Assembly (NCBI GenBank): GCA_045642705.1
Contig: JAZUJK010000005.1
Span: 1 to 26,964, forward strand
Direction of reading: 5' to 3'
Length of the DNA: 26,964 nucleotides
From: UBA1227 sp045642705
GTDB taxonomy: Bacteria; Bacillota; Clostridia; Oscillospirales; Acutalibacteraceae
The notes beneath the pieces were generated by a model that was not told where the DNA came from, searched no databases, and was given only the letters and a program-made list of their open reading frames with translations. Both the position numbers and the translations under genes were made by a program. Each line of letters opens with the position of its first letter. The first letter of the stretch is position 1. Positions 15,644 through 23,181 of the stretch are shown piece by piece.

Positions 15644-16732
15644 ATGTACGATTTTACTGATATCTCTGCATTCTCAGGTGTATGGGTATTCTGTGAGCAG
15701 AGAGATGGAAAGATAAATACAACTAGTTTCGAACTCCTCTCAGAAGGTAGAAAACTAGCTGATGATCTCGGTGTAGAACTCTGTGGTCTATTGCTCGGTG
15801 ATAATGTATCAGGTCTTGCAAAAGAACTTGGTGGCTATGGTGCTGACAAAGTATATGTAATTGATAATCCATTGCTTAAGATATATACAACAGATGCATA
15901 TACCAAAGTTATCTGTGATGCAGTAAAGCAGAAAAAGCCTGAGATACTTCTTATTGGTGCGACCAATATTGGTCGTGATTTGGGCCCTCGCTGTGCAGCA
16001 AGGCTCCATACAGGTCTCACAGCTGATGCTACACATCTTGATATTGATACTGCCAAGTATCTTGATTTCCTTCGCTCAGAATCTACTATCGATGTAGATA
16101 GTATGAAATGGGATATGGAGGACAAGGGTCTCAAGATGACGAGACCTGCATTCGGCGGACATCTTATGGCAACAATTATTTGCCCAAGATTCCGTCCACA
16201 GATGTCAACTGTAAGACCAGGTGTTATGCAATGTGCAGAATTCGACCAGAAAAAGGCTGATGCTGTTGTAGTTGAAACACTTGATATTGATCTAACTGAT
16301 GATGATATCAAGACTAAGGTTATCGACGTAGTTAAGGAAACTAAGCAAATTGTTGATCTTATCGGTGCAGAAGTAATTGTATCCGTAGGTCAGGGTATTG
16401 CAAAGAATCCTGAGCTTGGCATTAAGCTTGCAACAGAACTCTGTGAAGCATTTGGTGGTGGAGTTGTTGGCGCATCACGTGCAGCTGTTGATAACGGTTG
16501 GCTTTCAGATGACCATCAGGTAGGTCAAACTGGAAAAACAGTAAGACCTCGTATATATGTTGCACTTGGAATTTCAGGTGCAATTCAGCACAAGGCTGGA
16601 ATGCAAGATTCAGAATATATTATTGCTGTTAATACTCTTGAATCAGCTCCAATTTTTGAAGTTGCAGACTATAGTATCTGCGGAGATTTATTCAAAGTTG
16701 TTCCAATGATGATTGAAGAATTAAAGAAGTGA
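15644..16732 (+). CDS. etfA: electron transfer flavoprotein alpha subunit
   Basis: 362 residues. The C-terminal FAD domain is clear: VGASRAAVDNGWLSDDHQ then GQTGKTVRPRIYVALGISG from about residue 294, AIQHKAGM and IIAVN. The N-terminal domain opens with VWVFCEQRDGKINTTSFELLSEGRKLADDLG. Somewhat longer than the usual 320-340, but it lacks the Cys-rich ferredoxin-like N-terminal extension found in CarE of Acetobacterium, so any bifurcation would rely on flavins alone. Forms the heterodimer with EtfB encoded just upstream and delivers electrons to the acyl-CoA dehydrogenase. Strong GGAGG before ATG. Only four bases separate it from the ligase gene. Confidence 0.94.
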   Translation: MYDFTDISAFSGVWVFCEQRDGKINTTSFELLSEGRKLADDLGVELCGLLLGDNVSGLAKELGGYGADKVYVIDNPLLKIYTTDAYTKVICDAVKQKKPEILLIGATNIGRDLGPRCAARLHTGLTADATHLDIDTAKYLDFLRSESTIDVDSMKWDMEDKGLKMTRPAFGGHLMATIICPRFRPQMSTVRPGVMQCAEFDQKKADAVVVETLDIDLTDDDIKTKVIDVVKETKQIVDLIGAEVIVSVGQGIAKNPELGIKLATELCEAFGGGVVGASRAAVDNGWLSDDHQVGQTGKTVRPRIYVALGISGAIQHKAGMQDSEYIIAVNTLESAPIFEVADYSICGDLFKVVPMMIEELKK

Positions 16733-16736
16733 TTTT

Positions 16737-18287
16737 ATGAAGCCACTAGAGAATATAACTATTGATATGGCATTTAAACGATCAGTAGAAAAATTCCCTG
16801 ATAATGAGGCAATTGTGTATTGTGATACACGTCTCACGTACAGGGAACTTGATAAACTGATTGATGATTTTGCGCTAAAGTTTATTAATCTAGGCATAAA
16901 ACACGGATCACACGTTGGTATATGGTGTGAATCCGAACCTAATTTGGTTATCTCGATGATGGCTGTTGAGCGAATAGGCGCTGTAGCAGTTCTCATCAAT
17001 ACCAGTCTTAAAACAAAAGAGGTTTATAGCATTCTCGATGATACAAGAGTTGATTTCTTGCTTGTCGGTGATGGATATAAAGATGCTGACTTTAAAGAGA
17101 TTGTTAAAACCTATGAGTTTGGAATATCCCGTCTTAAAAACATAATTTATATTGGACAGGATACTGAGTGCTCACTTACAAGTATTAATGGAATAAGAGC
17201 TGCCGACAATCATTATTTAAATGATTTTAGGGATAAAGTTGATCCACAGGACATAGGCTTTATATTGTTTACCAGTGGCACGACAAGCAAGCCACGAGCA
17301 GTGCTAGGTTCCCAATACAGCAGGGTAAACAGTGGATTGCAACAAGCGGATGATCTCGCTGCATCTGACAGCGATAGATTCCTTGTTGCAATGCCGATGT
17401 TCCACTGTTTCTGCCTCACTGTAAATGTCATGGCAGCACTGTTCTCGGGTGCTTGTCTGTGCATACCGCCGTCACGCCATACATACGACATTCTCTCCAC
17501 AATAGATGCGGAGAAATGTACTGTTTTATCATGCGTGCCGGCCCTCTATAAGGCAATAATCAATAAAGATAATTTAAGTGACTTTGATTTGTCATCACTT
17601 AGAATTGGATTTATTGGTGGTAGTTCATATCCTAAGGATTTATTTATTGAGATAGAGGAGAAACTTCAGTTTACTCTATTATCAAGCCTTGGACAGACAG
17701 AAGCTACAGCTGGGATTACAACAGCAAATATTGATGATTCAATATATGAAAGAGCAACTACAATTGGACATCCAATGAATCATTTAGAGATTAAAATTGC
17801 TGAAGATAAAGAAATTCTCGTTCGTGGTTATGTAGTAATGTCAGGATATTTTAGAGATCCTGATGGTACAAAAGAGGCGATAGATGAAGATGGATATCTA
17901 CATACTGGCGACCTCGGATTCTTTAATGAAAATGGAAATATCGTTCTCCTTGGAAGAAAAAAAGATTTGATTATAAGGGGCGGAGAAAATATTAGCCCAC
18001 TTGAAATTGAGACTTTCCTTTCATACAATAATAGTATTGAAAAAGCAAAGGTAATCGGCGTACCAGATAAGCATTATGGGGAAGAAATAGCCCTATGCGT
18101 GATATTAAAACGTGGTTCGATGCTAACGGAAGATGATATTAAGAATTCAATCAAAGGGGAACTTGCAGATTATAAAGTTCCAAAATATGTAGTATTTATG
18201 GACAACTTTCCTGAAACTTCTTCAGGAAAAGTCAAAACAAGTGAATTAAAAGAAAAGGTAATAAATATTCTTAGTATGGGGGGATAA
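16737..18287 (+). CDS. AMP-forming acyl-CoA ligase (ANL superfamily)
   Basis: 516 residues. Activates a carboxylic acid through acyl-AMP to acyl-CoA. Phosphate loop TSGTTSKPR (179-187), slightly altered from the usual TSGTTGxPK; SLGQTEAT aromatic/adenine-site motif; YLHTGDLGFFNENG with the ribose Asp; hinge GRKKDLIIRGGENISPLEIE; catalytic Lys498 in ETSSGKVKTSEL. Overall similar to CaiC/FadD-like and hydroxycinnamate-CoA ligases, which cannot be told apart by eye. No ribosome site beyond TGATTTT before the ATG, so it depends on translational coupling with etfA. Having both a ligase and a CoA-transferase in one operon matches the caffeate module, where the ligase primes the cycle and the transferase sustains it. 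Confidence 0.92.
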   Translation: MKPLENITIDMAFKRSVEKFPDNEAIVYCDTRLTYRELDKLIDDFALKFINLGIKHGSHVGIWCESEPNLVISMMAVERIGAVAVLINTSLKTKEVYSILDDTRVDFLLVGDGYKDADFKEIVKTYEFGISRLKNIIYIGQDTECSLTSINGIRAADNHYLNDFRDKVDPQDIGFILFTSGTTSKPRAVLGSQYSRVNSGLQQADDLAASDSDRFLVAMPMFHCFCLTVNVMAALFSGACLCIPPSRHTYDILSTIDAEKCTVLSCVPALYKAIINKDNLSDFDLSSLRIGFIGGSSYPKDLFIEIEEKLQFTLLSSLGQTEATAGITTANIDDSIYERATTIGHPMNHLEIKIAEDKEILVRGYVVMSGYFRDPDGTKEAIDEDGYLHTGDLGFFNENGNIVLLGRKKDLIIRGGENISPLEIETFLSYNNSIEKAKVIGVPDKHYGEEIALCVILKRGSMLTEDDIKNSIKGELADYKVPKYVVFMDNFPETSSGKVKTSELKEKVINILSMGG

Positions 18288-18292
18288 TTCAT

Positions 18293-19528
18293 ATGAGTAA
18301 GATTACTAAGGAAAAAATCAAGCGTATGGAAATAGCTGGTCTCAATCAGATACCTGATAGAGTGCCAATTACAAGCCAAATTGAGACTTTTGCCTATGGA
18401 TATGGTGGAACTACAATTGATGAAGTTACTGACCATCCATTTAAGGGCGTAGCAGCATTTGCAAAATGCTACAAGGACATATATTTTGATGGCTTCTTTG
18501 AGCCTATATTTGTTCATCCATTTGGTTTCTTCCGTGGACTGGGTGCTGATTCATATTTTGCATCAGCTGATGGCGTAACAGCACAGCATAAGGAAATTGC
18601 ACCAATGAATGGTACTGACGAAGAATATGCTGAACTTATCAAGGACCCAACTAAATTTTTCCTTGATGTTATCAATCCTCGTAAGTTCCCTAATCTTAAT
18701 GGCTCAGTAGAAAATCAGCAAAAGGCTATTAAGGACGCATTACTTGGAGTTCTAGGTTTTGGCGCTGGTATGGCTGGCGGTGGAATGGGTATTCCTATTC
18801 TTACTGACACTCCAGGCTTCTTTGGCGGATTTATTGAGATGCCTTACGATAATATCTTCGACTTCCTTCGTGGATTTAAAGGCTCCTCAATGGATATGAG
18901 ACGTCATCCTGAACAGCTTGTTGAAGCAGCTGAATCTATCTTTGAGAATTATACCAAGGATTGTGAAAAGATTTATTCTATGCTCAATTGTTTGCAGGAT
19001 CCACCACGTCTTGCTAAGAATGCCGTAGGTATTTTCGTACAAGGTAAGGATCCAATTCTTTCAAGATTCCCATGGTTCTTTAATCCTACACATGCGCCTT
19101 CATTTATGAGCCAGGAACAATATGAAAAGTTCTATTGGCCAACATATAAGAAGACTCTTGAACTCATCACTTCTTGGGGTGGACAGACTGTTACACTTCT
19201 TGAAGGTAAATGGGGAGCAGATAAGCTTGAACTCTTTAAGGACTTAAAGCCAGGCTCAGTTATTCTCTATGTTGAGAATGATGATATCTGCGATGCCAAG
19301 AAGCAGCTCGGTGACTATCAGGCAGTAATGGGTGGTCTTCCTATTTCGCTTCTTAAGGCTGGTACTAAGAAAGAGTGTATAGAGCATACTAAGAAAGTTT
19401 TCGATGAATGTGCACCAGGCGGTGGATTTATCTATACAACTGATAAGTCACTTCTTTCATCTGATGACTGCAATGTTGACAATCTTAAGGCTATTAATGA
19501 GTTCGCTCATGTATATGGTCAATATTAA
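18293..19528 (+). CDS. uroporphyrinogen decarboxylase (URO-D) fold protein of unknown reaction
   Basis: 411 residues. The C-terminal half has the URO-D/MtaA barrel pattern: KAGTKKECIEHTKKVFDECAPGGGFIYTTD followed by NVDNLKAINEFAHVYG, and GDYQAVMGGLPISLL. Yet the N-terminal heme-enzyme motif RQAGRY is absent, and the zinc ligands of the cobalamin methyltransferases (HxC in the middle, Cys near the C-terminus) are replaced by LLEGKWG and TTDKSL. So it should be neither a heme-pathway decarboxylase nor a classical Zn-dependent methyltransferase. A Gly-rich segment FGAGMAGGGMG lies in the middle. GGGGGGA precedes ATG 18293, five bases after the ligase stop. In this operon it may act on the substrate (for example decarboxylation or a methyl-group step), but this is open. 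Confidence 0.82.
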   Translation: MSKITKEKIKRMEIAGLNQIPDRVPITSQIETFAYGYGGTTIDEVTDHPFKGVAAFAKCYKDIYFDGFFEPIFVHPFGFFRGLGADSYFASADGVTAQHKEIAPMNGTDEEYAELIKDPTKFFLDVINPRKFPNLNGSVENQQKAIKDALLGVLGFGAGMAGGGMGIPILTDTPGFFGGFIEMPYDNIFDFLRGFKGSSMDMRRHPEQLVEAAESIFENYTKDCEKIYSMLNCLQDPPRLAKNAVGIFVQGKDPILSRFPWFFNPTHAPSFMSQEQYEKFYWPTYKKTLELITSWGGQTVTLLEGKWGADKLELFKDLKPGSVILYVENDDICDAKKQLGDYQAVMGGLPISLLKAGTKKECIEHTKKVFDECAPGGGFIYTTDKSLLSSDDCNVDNLKAINEFAHVYGQY

Positions 19529-19543
19529 TAGGAGGTAGGAACA

Positions 19544-19714
19544 ATGGAAAAGAAGTTTTCAGAAATCATTTATGATACATTAAAAAGCAATTTAAAGAAA
19601 TTTGTACCTATCTTCTGGATACCAGTTGTTGGTGACAAATTGCTCAATAAGCTAATGAATTCATATGGTATTAGCCTGCTCTGGAAGGGCTGGGTTATGC
19701 TTTCACTAATGTAA
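19544..19714 (+). CDS. 56-residue small protein between the URO-D-like and MFS genes
   Basis: Starts MEKKFSEIIYDTLKS and ends WVMLSLM. Excellent ribosome site GGAGG (19531-19535) eight bases before ATG 19544, and only one base between its stop and the MFS start, so it is a real operon member despite its size. The N-terminal 20 residues are basic and look like an amphipathic helix; the rest has hydrophobic patches (FVPIFWIPVVG, ISLLWKGWVMLSLM) that could lie on or in the membrane. No family recognised. Its tight coupling to the transporter suggests a small accessory or stabilising subunit of the carrier, as known for other small membrane proteins; that is inference. Confidence 0.75.
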   Translation: MEKKFSEIIYDTLKSNLKKFVPIFWIPVVGDKLLNKLMNSYGISLLWKGWVMLSLM

Positions 19715-19715
19715 T

Positions 19716-20906
19716 ATGAAAAAAAGATATTTAATTCTCGCTAGTGATTCAATACTACTAATATTTCTCGGTCTTGTATATGGATGGAGTGTATTTAAAA
19801 AGCCGCTCGCAGCTGCATACGGTTGGAACGATAGCCAGCTGACATGGACATTTACAATCTGTATGTTTATGTTCTGCATTGGTGGTTTTCTCGGTGCAGA
19901 GTTATCCAAAAAGATATCACATAAGATACTTACAATCATTTCAAGTTTTGTAATAGGTCTCAGTTTTGTTCTTATGGGCTTTATGACAAGCCTCTGGCAG
20001 ATCTATGTTTTATATGGCGTAGTTGTAGGATTTGTCGTTGGTCTCGTATATAATTGTGTTCTGGCAACAGGAAACAAATGGTTCCCAGACAAAGGTGGAT
20101 TTATTGCAGGATTACTCCTTATGTTCTTTGGCGCAGGAAGTTTATTCCTAAGCCCACTTTCTAATTTCCTTATAGCAAAGTATGGACTCAAAATAGCATT
20201 TATAATTATAGGTGCTATGTTCTTACTTGTTCTACTTGGAACTGCATTCCAAGTAGTTGCTCCAAAAGAAAACGAACTTGGTGATATCAAATCAGCCGCA
20301 CAAGCAAAGCAATATATTGATGTTGAAACACGTGATATGATTAAATCCAGAAATTTCTGGATATATTTCTTTTGGTGTGTAATCGTATCAAGCATAGGAC
20401 TTGCTCTACTAGGTCAAATTGCAACCATTTCAGGCAGTGTAGGTCTCGATAGTGGTAAGAGTGCTCTTATGGTATCTCTATTTGCAGTTTTCAATGGTCT
20501 TGGTAGATTCTTCTTCGGTGGATTTTATGATAAATACGGCCGACTTCCAACAATGACAATCTTTGGCATATTCTTCACAATTGCCAGTATTGTTCTCTGG
20601 ATAGGTGTCACCAACCTATCTTCAGTACTTATCATAATTTCATTTGTTTTCTATGGACTTGCATATGGTGGTGTAACTCCAACAAATGCCAATTTCGCAA
20701 GATCTTATTTTGGAAACAAAAACTATGCAACCAATTTCAGTGTTGTAAACTTTAACTTATTGCTATCAGTTTTCCTCGGTCAATATATAGGTTCTACTCT
20801 ATATATGAAGACGGGAGGTTTCGCAGCAACAGCGATTGCATTAACTGTTCTATCAGTTATTTCACTAATTATGCAATTCTTTATTACAAAGCAACCAGAG
20901 AAATAA
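19716..20906 (+). CDS. MFS transporter, oxalate/formate antiporter (OxlT)-like
   Basis: 396 residues, 12 predicted membrane segments in two halves separated by a charged loop (APKENELGDIKSAAQAKQYIDVETRDMIKSRNFW). YGWSVFKKPLAAAYGWNDSQLTWTFTICMF near the start and NKWFPDKGGFIAGLLLMFFGAGSLFLSPL in helix 4-5 are the pattern of the OxlT-like group of monocarboxylate carriers. The second half repeats it with GLGRFFFGGFYDKYGRLPTM and GGVTPTNANFARSYFG. Last gene of the operon, 1 base after the small protein, and followed by a strong terminator, so it is probably the importer or substrate/product exchanger for the acid handled by the operon. Direction and substrate are unknown. Confidence 0.92.
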   Translation: MKKRYLILASDSILLIFLGLVYGWSVFKKPLAAAYGWNDSQLTWTFTICMFMFCIGGFLGAELSKKISHKILTIISSFVIGLSFVLMGFMTSLWQIYVLYGVVVGFVVGLVYNCVLATGNKWFPDKGGFIAGLLLMFFGAGSLFLSPLSNFLIAKYGLKIAFIIIGAMFLLVLLGTAFQVVAPKENELGDIKSAAQAKQYIDVETRDMIKSRNFWIYFFWCVIVSSIGLALLGQIATISGSVGLDSGKSALMVSLFAVFNGLGRFFFGGFYDKYGRLPTMTIFGIFFTIASIVLWIGVTNLSSVLIIISFVFYGLAYGGVTPTNANFARSYFGNKNYATNFSVVNFNLLLSVFLGQYIGSTLYMKTGGFAATAIALTVLSVISLIMQFFITKQPEK

Positions 20907-20911
20907 AATTA

Positions 20912-20948
20912 GGCTCTTTAGATATTCTAAAGAGCCTTTATTTTTTTC
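20912..20948 (+). terminator. terminator of the 10359-20906 operon
   Basis: GGCTCTTTAGA (20912-20922), loop TAT, TCTAAAGAGCC (20926-20936), then TTTATTTTTTTT. A perfect 11-bp stem with a long T-run, 5 bases after the MFS stop. Confidence 0.95.
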
Positions 20949-20993
20949 TAATAAATATTATAATGAAGGTATAAAGTTTTATCGGAGGCAACT

Positions 20994-21425
20994 ATGAATT
21001 TTAAGTATGTACGTATACAGGGAAAAGAGAGGGCACCTAAAACAAATTATGCCAAGGGTATTTTCTCTATGTGCTGGAGTCTCATAGGACAAGATGTTAT
21101 GGATGAGGAGGATAAAGGTCTATATCTCGAAATAGATAAATGGTTCTCTGAAATCTTGCCATATCCACCAATCTGTAATAGCGAAGAGAAGGTTATCTGT
21201 TACTTTAAGACAGAAAATACTGATGCGATGATGAAACTTATCACACCTGCAATGTGGCTTCTTGAAAAATACAACCACCCTTATTATGTAGTATATACTA
21301 ATTTCCCTGGTGAAATAGTATATGAGGATGAATTCCAGGTTGTAGTAAAAGTTGATGATACAGTAATAATTGAAGAGAATTACCATCCAGGAATGCCTGA
21401 GGGTGCAATATTAGGAGAAGAATAA
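20994..21425 (+). CDS. unrecognised 143-residue protein coupled to the GH2 gene
   Basis: GGAGG ends 7 bases before ATG 20994, and a TATAAT is present at about 20959, so a transcript begins here. No family recognised; no signal peptide or membrane helix. It is acidic, with aromatic-rich stretches (LPYPPICNSEEKVICYFKTENTDAMMKLITPAMWLLEKYNHPYYVVYTNFPGEIVYEDE) that look like a mixed alpha/beta domain. The TAA overlaps the ATG of the glycosidase gene by one base (21425), so the two are translated together and are likely to work on related compounds. Confidence 0.75.
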   Translation: MNFKYVRIQGKERAPKTNYAKGIFSMCWSLIGQDVMDEEDKGLYLEIDKWFSEILPYPPICNSEEKVICYFKTENTDAMMKLITPAMWLLEKYNHPYYVVYTNFPGEIVYEDEFQVVVKVDDTVIIEENYHPGMPEGAILGEE

Positions 21426-23140
21426 TGGGTAAACTATTAGAGTCTAGATTTTATAAAGACGTAACGGATAAACCGTTGCAAGAATATCCAAGACCTCAGC
21501 TAAGGCGTGATAGTTATCTCAATCTAAATGGATATTGGAAATATGCAATAAGGCAAATTGATGCTGATTTTGATGGCAAGTATGATGGTGACATACTTGT
21601 GCCATTCTCACCTGAGACGCTTCTCTCAGGTGTTATGAGAAATGTCACACCAGATGATATGCTTTATTACAACCTAGAATTTGACATACCAGATTCATTT
21701 TTAAACGATAAAACAATATTGCATTTCACTGCAGTAGATTATGCATGTAATGTAATATTAAATGGCAAGAGCGTAGGCTCTCACACTGGTGGGTTTTATC
21801 CATTTGATTTAGATATTACTGATATAGTAAGGCCAGGTACTAATGTCCTTCAAGTAGAGGTTGTAGATCCAACAGGAAATGGTGTCGGTGCCAAGGGCAA
21901 GCAAAATGAGAGCCCTAATACAATTTGGTATACTCCTCAGTCAGGTATATGGGGAACAGTTTGGATGGAATCAGTATCAGTTGACTACATCAGTAATCTC
22001 AAAATTACGACAGATATCGACAACGATACAGTAACAATTATTCCAACCACCGCTGCCAAGACTTATACAATTGAAATTTATGACAATGGAAAACTGATTG
22101 CAACAAGTAATGAGCCTACAATTAAATTGTCTAGCTATGAATGTTGGTCACCAGAGAATCCAAAGCTCTATGACGTCATTATCAAAACTAAAAATGATAA
22201 AATTGAGTCATATTTTGGCATGAGAAAGTTTGGCATTGGAAGAGATGAAGCAGGCATACAGCGTCTCATGCTCAATAATAAGCCATACTTCCACAATGGT
22301 GTTCTTGACCAAGGATATTGGTCGGATGGTATGCTAACACCACCGACAGATGAAGCAATGATCTATGATATTGAAATGCTCAAAGATATGGGTTTCAATA
22401 TGATAAGAAAGCATATCAAGATTGAGCCACTTCGCTGGTATTATTACTGCGATAAGATTGGCATGCTTGTATGGCAAGATATGGTAAATGGCGGTAATGG
22501 TAGTTATAATCCATTCTGTATTGCCATTATTCCATTCTTCAACATCAATGTAAATGATACCAAGCACTACAAGTTTTTCGGCCGTGAAAGCGCTGAAGGC
22601 AGGTCAGAGTATGAAAGAGACCTCGAGCGTACAATTAATCTTTTAAAGAATCAGACCTCCATTGCTATGTGGGTACCATTCAATGAGGGATGGGGACAGT
22701 TTGATTCAAAAAGGATTACAGATAAAATAAAACAGATGGACCCTACAAGAACAGTGGATTCATCATCTGGTTGGCACGACAATGGAAATGACTTTGTTTC
22801 AAAGCATATCTATTTCTATCCAATCTATGTGCCACGTGATGAGCGTAGCTATCTTCTCTCAGAGTTCGGTGGCTATTCCAAGCCAACACCTGGCCACATG
22901 TATACCAAAGCACTCTTTGGCTATCACATGTATCCAACTAAGGGAATGCTTCAAAGAGCATACAAAAAGCTCTTTGAAAAGCGCATAATTGCTAACATCC
23001 CAAAGGGACTCTCAGCAACTGTTTACACTCAAGTCTCCGACATTGAGGGCGAGATTAACGGTCTCATTACATACGACCGCAAGGTCGAGAAATTCGACCG
23101 CAACTTCCTAAAAGAAATTAATAGTCGTGTCCATTTTTGA
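21425..23140 (+). CDS. glycoside hydrolase family 2 protein
   Basis: 571 residues, cytoplasmic (no signal peptide). Domain order: N-terminal sugar-binding jelly roll (LNLNGYWKYAI at 33-43, VILNGKSVGSHTGGFYPFDLDITDIV at 110-135), immunoglobulin-like domain to about 270, then a TIM barrel. Catalytic acid/base Glu421 in WVPFNEGWGQFD and nucleophile Glu480 in LLSEFGGYS are both at GH2 positions. Short compared with LacZ-type enzymes (about 1000) and near the GUS-like length, but the glucuronate-binding NxK motif is not obvious, so specificity (beta-galactoside, -glucuronide or -mannoside) is left open. As it stands next to a possible phenolic-acid operon, removal of a sugar from a plant conjugate is an attractive but untested idea. 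The last codons contain the promoter block of the next gene. Confidence 0.92.
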   Translation: MGKLLESRFYKDVTDKPLQEYPRPQLRRDSYLNLNGYWKYAIRQIDADFDGKYDGDILVPFSPETLLSGVMRNVTPDDMLYYNLEFDIPDSFLNDKTILHFTAVDYACNVILNGKSVGSHTGGFYPFDLDITDIVRPGTNVLQVEVVDPTGNGVGAKGKQNESPNTIWYTPQSGIWGTVWMESVSVDYISNLKITTDIDNDTVTIIPTTAAKTYTIEIYDNGKLIATSNEPTIKLSSYECWSPENPKLYDVIIKTKNDKIESYFGMRKFGIGRDEAGIQRLMLNNKPYFHNGVLDQGYWSDGMLTPPTDEAMIYDIEMLKDMGFNMIRKHIKIEPLRWYYYCDKIGMLVWQDMVNGGNGSYNPFCIAIIPFFNINVNDTKHYKFFGRESAEGRSEYERDLERTINLLKNQTSIAMWVPFNEGWGQFDSKRITDKIKQMDPTRTVDSSSGWHDNGNDFVSKHIYFYPIYVPRDERSYLLSEFGGYSKPTPGHMYTKALFGYHMYPTKGMLQRAYKKLFEKRIIANIPKGLSATVYTQVSDIEGEINGLITYDRKVEKFDRNFLKEINSRVHF

Positions 23141-23155
23141 CACTCATTCGTATAA
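23127..23155 (+). promoter_or_regulatory. shared promoter block, copy 1 (before surface protein gene)
   Basis: CCATTTT (23131-23137), 9 bases, TTCGTATAA (23147-23155). Preceded by GTGT. Overlaps the last codons of the GH2 gene, so 23182 has its own transcript. Same spacing as the three peptide-gene copies but without the downstream GATGTAAGA. Confidence 0.7.
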
Positions 23156-23181
23156 AAGAATAAAACCTGGAAGGTGTTTTA

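Noticed and set aside
10359..20906. Bile-acid 7-dehydroxylation (bai) operon
   Set aside because: The CoA-transferase is family I rather than the family III type, and no baiCD/baiH oxidoreductase or baiE dehydratase is present.
10359..20906. Aromatic amino acid (fld) phenyllactate pathway
   Set aside because: No 2-hydroxyacyl-CoA dehydratase subunits, and the transferase family differs.
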